DNA of 64,000 bases from UBA2387 sp019454665 (GTDB taxonomy: Bacteria; Armatimonadota; Fimbriimonadia; Fimbriimonadales; Fimbriimonadaceae). A program made the position numbers and the translations under genes. This document shows positions 58,399-64,000 of this stretch, one piece after another; within the stretch, counting starts at the first letter, position 1, and the number at the start of each line of letters is the position of its first letter. The DNA lies in assembly GCA_045862995.1 (NCBI GenBank), contig BTVX01000003.1, positions 124,001 through 188,000 on the forward strand, read 5' to 3'. The notes below the pieces were generated by a model. It was not told the DNA's origin. It was given only the letters and a program-made list of their open reading frames with translations, and made no database searches.

Positions 58399-59628
58399 AT
58401 GACCGCCACCGCAGAACCCATTCGCCGCGACCCCGAGGAGTTGGTCCAGCGCTATCTCGCCCGCCCCAACAACGAGCTTCGGGACGCCATCGTCCAACTC
58501 TACACCCCCCTGGTCGAAATCTCGGCGCGCCGCTACGCCAGCATGGAGAGCGTCGAGGACCTGGTCCAAGTGGGCTATCTCGGCCTGCTGAACGCCCTTC
58601 GCAAGTTCGATCCCGCTTCCGGCGTCAAGTTCGGCACGTATGCGGGTTACCTGGTCTCGGGGGAAATCAAGCACTACCTGCGCGACCGCAGCCAGACCAT
58701 CCGCCAGCCCGCCTGGCTCCAAGAGCTACGCCATCGCGTCCGCCGCGAGCGCACCGCCATGCAGGCCGAACTCGGCCGCCCCGCGACCGAGCAGGAACTC
58801 GCCGACCGGCTCGGATGCCCCGTCGAAGCGATCTCCGATCTCGACGCCTCGCAGGACAACCTGCGCGTGGCCTCGCTCGACGAAAAGCTCGAATACGGCG
58901 ACGGAACCGGCGACGGCGAACCCGTGGAACTCGGCGCGACGTCCGAAGGCTTCCGCCTCGAAGACCGCGTCGTCTTGGAAGACGCCATCGGCAAACTCAA
59001 GGACCTGGAGCGGCAGGCCGTCGTGATGTTCCACTTCGACTCGCTCAACCAGACCGAGATCGCCAAGCGGTTGGGCATCTCCGGCAACTACGTCTCCTAC
59101 CTGCTTCGCCAGGCCATCGCCAAGCTCCGCCGCATCCTCTCCGAGCAAGAGCGAAGGTCCGAAACCACGCGTCGCGAGCGCAACTCGTGGGACGACCGGC
59201 TCGAGGTCTACACCGAATCCTACTTCCGAGCCCGCCTGCAAGAAGAACTCTTGCGCGCCGGCGACTCGCAGAACGGCCTTGGCGTGGTCCTCGTCGAAGT
59301 CTCCGACTGCTTGGCCCTGACGCAAACCCGGCCCGACCTCTCGCCCGAGTACGTCATGACCGAGTTGGCCCGGGCCCTGCGCGAGCGAGTTCGGCGGACC
59401 GACATCGTGGGGCGCTACACCAAGCACGGCTTCGCCGTCATCTTCCCGAGCGCGGGAGTGCACACCGAAGTCATCATGCAGCGGCTCCGCCGCACGCTCG
59501 ACGCGGCCTGCGACGAACTCTTCGGCCAGGGCCAAGGGCGGGCACGCTTCGTCACCCTCGAGTTTCCCAAGGACTTCCGAACCTATCGGGAGTTCGCGGG
59601 AGCCGAGCGCTCGCTGCTGGCCGCCTGA
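58399..59628 (+). CDS. Sigma-70 family factor fused to a degenerate GGDEF-like domain
   Basis: 409 aa; ATG at 58399 has GGGAG 9-10 nt upstream (an ATG at 58336 lacks an SD). Residues 10-250 are a SigB/FliA-like sigma: region 2 (SVEDLVQVGYLGLLNALRKF, GTYAGYLVSGEIKHYLRD), region 3 (QELRHRVRRERTAMQAELGR, PATEQELADRLG) and region 4 (LKDLERQAVVMFHFDSLNQT, EIAKRLGISGNYVSYLLRQA). After a basic linker, 264-375 follow the GGDEF pattern: RLEVYTESYFRARLQEEL, GVVLVEVSDC, ELARALRERVRRTDIVGRY and TKHGFAVIFP, where T-K-H-G-F replaces GGDEF. No cyclase activity is expected; it may sense a nucleotide or a partner. Regulon unknown. Confidence 0.85.
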   Translation: MTATAEPIRRDPEELVQRYLARPNNELRDAIVQLYTPLVEISARRYASMESVEDLVQVGYLGLLNALRKFDPASGVKFGTYAGYLVSGEIKHYLRDRSQTIRQPAWLQELRHRVRRERTAMQAELGRPATEQELADRLGCPVEAISDLDASQDNLRVASLDEKLEYGDGTGDGEPVELGATSEGFRLEDRVVLEDAIGKLKDLERQAVVMFHFDSLNQTEIAKRLGISGNYVSYLLRQAIAKLRRILSEQERRSETTRRERNSWDDRLEVYTESYFRARLQEELLRAGDSQNGLGVVLVEVSDCLALTQTRPDLSPEYVMTELARALRERVRRTDIVGRYTKHGFAVIFPSAGVHTEVIMQRLRRTLDAACDELFGQGQGRARFVTLEFPKDFRTYREFAGAERSLLAA

Positions 59629-59631
59629 GGC

Positions 59632-61335
59632 TCACCCGTCCACGTTTGGGTGGATCAGGTCGGTGACGGTCGGCACCATGAGTTCGGGCAACGGTCGGCC
59701 CTTGACCACCGACGCCTGCACCCAGCCATCGCGGATCATCGCTTCGAGCCCTTCGATCAGTGTCCAGTAGTTCGTCTCCGGCTCCGGCCCCAACGCGGGG
59801 TTGAGCGCGGCCCGCCGAAACGACTCGAGCACCCGATTCGCCTTGCTGTCGAAGTTCAGGGCATGGACGATCGCCTTGTACTCGGCGGTCATGGGCAACG
59901 TCTTGCCCCCGCGGCGATAGCACGGGATCGCATGAACCCGGCCCGCCTTGTACCACGGAACCTGGGTCTTCGCGGCGCGTTGCAGGTTCAACTTGAACAC
60001 GTTGTTCTGGGCCACGGCCAGATCGGTGCCTCGTTCCACCATGCGCTCGGTCAGCAGGCGCACGGCGAACAGGCTGAACCCGGCGGTTCCCGCCAGCCCG
60101 AAACCGTCGTTGACGAACCCTCCTGTACCCAACCATTGGAACGCTTGGTTCGCGTCGAGTTCCAAGCCGGCGTCTCTTGCGATCTCTCGCGTGTACTCTT
60201 TGAGATCGGTGAACCGCCCGTTGGCCGTGTACCAAAAGTCGGCGAAGCGGATGTGTTGGCGCACGCGGTGTTCCTGCGTCTCGCCATACATGGCCCGGAG
60301 CCAATCGGCGTCCTGAACCCCGCGTTCGATCTCCAGGATCGTGTAGGCGGCCTCGCGGGCGGCGGCGTGCGCCAGGGTCAGCCCGGCGGCCAGAATCGGG
60401 TCGGCGAATCCGGCGCACTCGCCCACGAGCATCCAGTTCGGCCCCGTCATCCGCGAGGCCACGTAAGACCAGTCCTTGGTGGCCCGCAGTTCGCCTTCGC
60501 GCGTCGCGTTCTCGACCAGGGCGCGGATGCGCGGCTCGGCGGCGACGGCCTCTGCGTAAAGCGCTTCGCCCGTCTTTCCGCACGTTTTGTAGTAGTCGGC
60601 CGGGCACACGAGGCCGATGCTGGTCCGGGTCGGCCCCAGCGGGATGAACCAGATCCAGCCGAATCCCAGGCTCATGACTTGGACCCGCGTCGCTCCCACG
60701 CCGATCTCGACGGCCCAGTCGGCGTTCTCCCAGTAGTCCCAAAACGCCACGTTGCGCAACGCGCTCGGCTCCTCCAACTCGACGCCCATCGCCCGCCGCA
60801 ACGCCCCGGCGTTGCCCGAAGCGTCCACATAGTGCTTGGCAGTCACCGTCTCGCCCGAGTCGAGCACGAAGCCCTCGATGCGGTCGCCGTCGTTCAGAAT
60901 CTGCCGCACGGCCGTTTCTTGGCGCACAACGCACCCCATGCCCTCGGCGTGGCGCAGCAGGATGTCGTCGTAGATGGCTCGATCCACCTGAAAGGCCGTC
61001 TGCTTGCGCTGGCCCTTGTATCGCGCGGGTCTGGGCTCGTCGGTGAACTCCTTGGCCGGGAAGAACTCGAAGTCCCAAAGCTCGTCGGTGGTGCCCCAGC
61101 GGTACGTCGCCCCGATCTTGATGGGGAACCCGGCGGCTTCGATCTTGTCCCAGACGCCGATCTCGTCGAGGATCGGGCCGATCAGGGGAAGCTGGCTCTC
61201 GCCGACGTGTTCTCGGGGGAAGCGTTCCCGCTCCAGGATGAGCACGTCGAGGTCGGGGGCGTACTTCTTGAGCATCGCGCCGAGCGTGCTTCCCGACGGC
61301 CCTCCGCCGATGATGGCCACATCCGCATTCAGCAT
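59632..61335 (-). CDS. FAD-dependent halogenase-like flavoprotein
   Basis: 567 aa from the ATG at 61333-61335. FAD site DVAIIGGGPSGSTLGAMLKK, then LERERFPREHVGESQLPLIG, a second FAD motif MLVGECAGFADPILAAGLTL and GWIWFIPLGP, which contains the W-x-W-x-I-P signature of flavin-dependent halogenases (CmlS/PltA type). The C-terminal 200 residues are extra. This class halogenates carrier-bound or free aromatic substrates with FADH2; no peptide synthetase or PKS is in the window, so geranylgeranyl-reductase-like or other oxidation is possible. TACACT lies 7 nt upstream (leaderless). Convergent with the sigma gene. Confidence 0.78.
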   Translation of the reverse strand: MLNADVAIIGGGPSGSTLGAMLKKYAPDLDVLILERERFPREHVGESQLPLIGPILDEIGVWDKIEAAGFPIKIGATYRWGTTDELWDFEFFPAKEFTDEPRPARYKGQRKQTAFQVDRAIYDDILLRHAEGMGCVVRQETAVRQILNDGDRIEGFVLDSGETVTAKHYVDASGNAGALRRAMGVELEEPSALRNVAFWDYWENADWAVEIGVGATRVQVMSLGFGWIWFIPLGPTRTSIGLVCPADYYKTCGKTGEALYAEAVAAEPRIRALVENATREGELRATKDWSYVASRMTGPNWMLVGECAGFADPILAAGLTLAHAAAREAAYTILEIERGVQDADWLRAMYGETQEHRVRQHIRFADFWYTANGRFTDLKEYTREIARDAGLELDANQAFQWLGTGGFVNDGFGLAGTAGFSLFAVRLLTERMVERGTDLAVAQNNVFKLNLQRAAKTQVPWYKAGRVHAIPCYRRGGKTLPMTAEYKAIVHALNFDSKANRVLESFRRAALNPALGPEPETNYWTLIEGLEAMIRDGWVQASVVKGRPLPELMVPTVTDLIHPNVDG

Positions 61336-61342
61336 GCGGTGC

Positions 61343-61348
61343 AGTGTA
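61343..61348 (-). promoter_or_regulatory. -10 box TACACT of the halogenase-like gene
   Basis: TACACT ends 7 nt before the ATG, with no SD in between. Confidence 0.4.
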
Positions 61349-61417
61349 GTCAGTTTCGAGTCAGATTCGCACGCGCACCGAGGCGCGCCCTTTGATGAGA
61401 CACACATCCCAACGGGG

Positions 61418-61991
61418 GGGGGTGCCACGGCCTGACCGGGCTTGGTTGTCTTTCGATGGTTGAGGTGTTTCTTCCCGGCAGGCCGTGCAGGTCTCGGCGA
61501 TGGGATCACGGTCTGGCGGGGACCAAGAGCAGCCACCGACGAAAGCCCTTGTCCCGCGCAGACCGTGGCACCCTGTGCGCCTGGTATGGGGGTGCCACGG
61601 CCTGACCGGGCTTGGTTGTCTTTCGATGGTTGAGGTGTTTCTTCCCGGCAGGCCGTGCAGGTCTCGGCGATGGGATCACGGTCTGGCGGGGACCAAGANN
61701 NNNNNNNNNNNNNNNNNNNNNNNNNNNNNNNNNNNNNNNNNNNNNNNNNNNNNNNNNNNNNNNNNNNNNNNNNNNNNNNNNNNNNNNNNNNNNNNNNNCC
61801 CGGCAGGCCGTGCAGGTCTCGGCGATGGGATCACGGTCTGGCGGGGACCAAGAGCAGCCACCGACGAAAGCCCTTGTCCCGCGCAGACCGTGGCACCCCT
61901 GGCCTGTTTTGGCGATGGGATCACGGTCTGGCGGGACGGGAGGTGATGGGCTTTCGTAAGGTCAGGACCCGCCCAGACCGTGGCACCCCGC
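61418..61991. repeat. Tandem palindromic repeat, 170-bp period
   Basis: Units start with GGGTGCCACGG (61420 and 61590) and end with its complement CCGTGGCACCC, so each unit can fold back; inside, CACGGTCTG can also pair with the end CAGACCGTG. Units 1 and 2 are identical over 108 bases at least; after the N gap come a third unit (61799-61899) and a diverged, shorter fourth (61900-61991). No credible coding frame. Probably an intergenic palindromic element family or small nonautonomous mobile element. Confidence 0.75.
61699..61798. other. Assembly gap (100 N)
   Basis: Exactly 100 N inside the repeat. Filling it with a single copy of the period would need about 115 bp, so the length is a placeholder and further copies may be missing. 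Confidence 0.98.
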
Positions 61992-61996
61992 GCCAG

Positions 61997-62018
61997 AGGT
62001 CACGACGGAGCGTGACCT
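61997..62018. repeat. Palindrome with ACGGAG loop, copy 3
   Basis: An 8-bp perfect stem AGGTCACG/CGTGACCT encloses ACGGAG, the same loop as at 4541-4562 and 4571-4590 with a different stem. It lies 32 nt downstream of the GH13 stop. Confidence 0.6.
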
Positions 62019-62049
62019 TCCAGACTGTGGTTGGTCTGAGAAGGGACGC

Positions 62050-63573
62050 CTACCCGTCCCGCAACCGCTTGTACTGGTCGTGACGACCAGGCTCCTCGAC
62101 GATGCGATACACCTGCACCGAGTGCGGCGGCACGGTCGGGCGGATCGAACCCACGGCAACCCGGATCGTGCCGCCGCCCAGTTCGTCGCGCAACTGCGTG
62201 TAGCCGAGCAGCGTGGGCACCGGAACCACCAGCGTCTCGGTCACCGGCTTCGACGTCGGGTTGGCCACCACGATCGTCGTGTCGAGCGCGTCCTCGGTCG
62301 TCCGGACGAATGCGAACAACGCATCGCTCGCCAAGGTCCTGCAATCCCCGATCTTCAGCGCGCGCGATTTGGCGCGGATGCCGGCCACCTTGCGGTGCCA
62401 GGCCAGGTCCTCGTTCGTGTCGGTGACCAGGTCCCATCGCATCGGCGCGCGCTGCGCCGGGTCGTCGCCACCCACCATCCCGACTTCGTCGCCGTAGTAG
62501 ACCATCGGCGAGCCCGGCAAGGCGAACTGAAGCGCGACGGCCATCTTCCGCAGCCCCGGATCGGGCAGACGCGTCGCCAGACGCGGCATGTCGTGGTTGG
62601 CCAACACGATCCACGACTTGAGCAACGGCTCGATCCCGCAGTCGGCGATCATCGCGTCGAGCGCGGCGGCCATCTTCCGACCGGAAACCTCCTCCTTGGC
62701 GAAGCCGACCACCAGGTGCCCCAAGAAGATGTTCATCAGGGCGTCCATGGACTGGGTCCAGCGCGACGGGTACACCCACGCCTCGCCGATCACCAGACTC
62801 CCGGCCTTGTGCTCGTGCGCGGAACGCGTCAGCTCGGCGAGGTGCTCGAAGCCGATCTCGTGCGCCACGTCGAGTCGCCAGCCGTCCACCCCCATCTTGA
62901 GGAAGTGTGCGACGACCGAATCGGGCTTGCGCCACAGGTAATCCCGCGCGGCGGGGTTCTCCAAGGCGACCTCGGGCAGATTCGGCACGCCCGCCCAGGC
63001 CCGATAGCCCAGCGGATACTGCGACCCGATCTCGAACCAGGAACGGTAGGGCGAATTCGGGTTGTTCAGGCCCTCTTGAAACAACTTGTTGGCCCGTCCC
63101 GCGTGGTTGAACACGCCATCGAGCACCAGCTTGCGCTTGTCCCGGTGCAGGTCGGCGATCAGGGCTTCGAGGTCGGCTTGGGTGCCGTACTCGGGGGCGA
63201 CGCGCTTCCAGTCGGTCGCGTCGTACTTGTGGTTCGTGAACGCCTCGTGGATGGGGTTCAGGTAGAGGACGTCCGCGCCGAGGCCCGCGATGTGGCCGAG
63301 TTTGGCGCGCAGGCTGGGCAGGTCGCCACCCCAGAAATCGAGTTCGTGGCTCCAAACGCCTTGGTCGGGGAGTTGGCGTCCACCCACGGGCAGGTCGCTC
63401 CAAGCCTTGAGCGTGCGCGGCGGAACATACAGATGCCGCTTCGAGTCGAGGTTCGCGGAGGGCGCGAAGCGATCAACGAAGGCGTGGTAGACGACGGCGC
63501 CGTTGCGCCAGTCGGCTTCGCGAGACGCGAAGTCGGGTGCGGCGAGGGTCGCCGCGACAGCCAGTGCCAGCAT
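62050..63573 (-). CDS. GH13 alpha-amylase family protein, secreted
   Basis: 507 aa. Short signal peptide MLALAVAATLAAPDFA. Blocks: VVYHAFVDRF, LGADVLYLNPIHEAFTNHKY, LVLDGVFNHAG (region I), GWRLDVAHEI with the nucleophile Asp (II), VIGEAWVYPS with the acid Glu (III) and IVLANHDMPRL (IV). A C-terminal beta domain ends at VPPHSVQVY. It cuts alpha-glucans (maltodextrin, pullulan or cyclodextrin type). The lipoprotein gene ends 6 nt upstream on the same strand, and a pseudopilin precedes that. Confidence 0.92.
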   Translation of the reverse strand: MLALAVAATLAAPDFASREADWRNGAVVYHAFVDRFAPSANLDSKRHLYVPPRTLKAWSDLPVGGRQLPDQGVWSHELDFWGGDLPSLRAKLGHIAGLGADVLYLNPIHEAFTNHKYDATDWKRVAPEYGTQADLEALIADLHRDKRKLVLDGVFNHAGRANKLFQEGLNNPNSPYRSWFEIGSQYPLGYRAWAGVPNLPEVALENPAARDYLWRKPDSVVAHFLKMGVDGWRLDVAHEIGFEHLAELTRSAHEHKAGSLVIGEAWVYPSRWTQSMDALMNIFLGHLVVGFAKEEVSGRKMAAALDAMIADCGIEPLLKSWIVLANHDMPRLATRLPDPGLRKMAVALQFALPGSPMVYYGDEVGMVGGDDPAQRAPMRWDLVTDTNEDLAWHRKVAGIRAKSRALKIGDCRTLASDALFAFVRTTEDALDTTIVVANPTSKPVTETLVVPVPTLLGYTQLRDELGGGTIRVAVGSIRPTVPPHSVQVYRIVEEPGRHDQYKRLRDG

Positions 63574-63579
63574 GGGGGT

Positions 63580-63852
63580 CTAGCCTCCTGCGCCGATTCC
63601 CGTCGGCTTGCCCGAAAGAACGTCGGCGGCTTTGACGCCGGTCTCTTTCTCGATCTCGGCATAGCGCTGTTCTTTCTCGGCCTGCGGCATCGGGCTGCCC
63701 GCGATGGCGCGGATCTTCTGCTCGGGCGGCATGCGGTCAATGGCGTTCTTGGCGTCGTCGGCCGACATGCCGGGAGGGGCGCTGCCGGGATCGGTACAAC
63801 CGCCCATCGCAACGACGGCTACAGCGAGAGGAAGGATCCAGAGTTTTCGCAT
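63580..63852 (-). CDS. Small lipoprotein in the GH13 locus
   Basis: 90 aa from the ATG at 63850-63852. Signal peptide with lipobox AMGGC (C19). Mature part is helical and charged (SADDAKNAIDRMPPEQKIRA, MPQAEKEQRYAEIEKETGVK) with a Gly-rich end. Stands between a pseudopilin and a glycosidase, like the lipoprotein at 9262-9573. Function unknown; it might anchor or chaperone the pilus or enzyme. Confidence 0.75.
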   Translation of the reverse strand: MRKLWILPLAVAVVAMGGCTDPGSAPPGMSADDAKNAIDRMPPEQKIRAIAGSPMPQAEKEQRYAEIEKETGVKAADVLSGKPTGIGAGG

Positions 63853-63874
63853 GACGTTTCTCTCAAGAAAGGGT

Positions 63875-63902
63875 GGATGGGCGGCCGCAAGGCCGCCCAT
63901 CC
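63875..63902 (-). terminator. Strong hairpin after the pseudopilin gene
   Basis: A 12-bp perfect stem GGATGGGCGGCC with a 4-nt loop, 18 nt after the pseudopilin stop, without a clear U-tract. Position and strength match the hairpin at 8306-8331. Confidence 0.55.
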
Positions 63903-63920
63903 GGGTCGTTGCCGACGAGC

Positions 63921-64000
63921 TTACTGGTTCGAGGGGTCCGCGAAGTTCGTGCCCCACCAGTTGTAGGCCTTGCCGTTCTGCTCGGGGTGCGGAGCGCCGC
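63921..64000 (-). CDS. C-terminal end of a probable pseudopilin (partial)
   Basis: Only 25 residues are visible (PHPEQNGKAYNWWGTNFADP then SNQ and stop). The sequence alone does not prove the family; the order partial gene-hairpin-lipoprotein-glycosidase, matching the LacI locus, is the reason for the call. Confidence 0.45.
   Translation of the reverse strand, partial: GAPHPEQNGKAYNWWGTNFADPSNQ

Noticed and set aside
61418..61991. CRISPR array
   Set aside because: The period is 170 bp and whole units are identical, with no short repeat/unique spacer alternation and no cas genes.
1..64000. tRNA or rRNA genes
   Set aside because: I saw no tRNA cloverleaf with TTC-pseudoU arm and CCA-type end and no rRNA core sequence; a covariance search would settle it.

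Overview
The window reads as chromosomal DNA of a GC-rich, diderm, free-living bacterium, most likely a member of Armatimonadota (Fimbriimonadia-like). The pointers are several pseudopilins with an N-terminus close to FTLIELLVVIAIIAIL, a DUF1549/DUF1553 cytochrome with a DUF1501 partner, dockerin-like EF-hand proteins, LPS genes (waaA and an LptD-like barrel), frequent TTG/GTG starts, and many starts placed 5-7 nt downstream of a TANNNT box with no Shine-Dalgarno (SD) sequence. The assignment is inference from gene content; no rRNA is present. There is one 100-N assembly gap at 61699-61798.

Layout. 1-4.6 kb: the end of an anchored protein, a secreted thioredoxin-like protein, a HipA-like kinase/DUF3037 pair, hisD and an ASCH protein. 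4.6-10.7 kb: a LacI-regulated carbohydrate locus on the minus strand (LacI, lipoprotein, pseudopilin, GH144-type glucanase, GH94 phosphorylase). 10.8-17 kb: rplA, scpB, a lipoprotein, motA without motB, a VapBC module, pheA and a DASS carboxylate transporter. 17-25.7 kb: a putative restriction-modification pair (EcoRI-type N6-adenine methyltransferase plus DUF262-HNH protein), an anchored metallophosphatase, pepF, a Cys-Cys repeat protein, a Gfo/Idh/MocA oxidoreductase, and a winged-helix/nucleotidyltransferase toxin-antitoxin-like pair behind a 29-bp palindrome. 25.7-37 kb: MmcQ/YjbR, tandem Usp, fahA with an unknown partner, an MsrB-like protein, the DUF1501 and DUF1549/1553 genes separated by two EF-hand genes, and two tandem ClpS paralogues.

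37-40.5 kb holds three paralogous pseudopilin genes, each with its own promoter and terminator. 40.5-48.6 kb: cmk, aroA and two flotillins (one likely operon), FmdB-tdk, HDOD and CheX-like proteins and a GNAT enzyme. 48.6-58.1 kb: a structured leader in front of an RsgA-RNHCP fusion, MlaE, and a minus-strand run MFS-purC-waaA-LptD-like barrel-unknown secreted protein, which looks like an outer-membrane assembly cluster. 58.4-64 kb: a sigma factor fused to a degenerate GGDEF-like domain, a halogenase-like flavoprotein, a tandem repeat with the assembly gap, and a second pseudopilin-lipoprotein-glycosidase set (GH13) running off the end.

The strongest leads are the sigma factor-GGDEF fusion, the recurring pseudopilin/lipoprotein/glycosidase module, the methyltransferase/DUF262-HNH and winged-helix/nucleotidyltransferase pairs, the Big-domain LptD-like barrel, the ClpS duplication, and a family of small palindromes with varying stems around a fixed ACGGAG loop.
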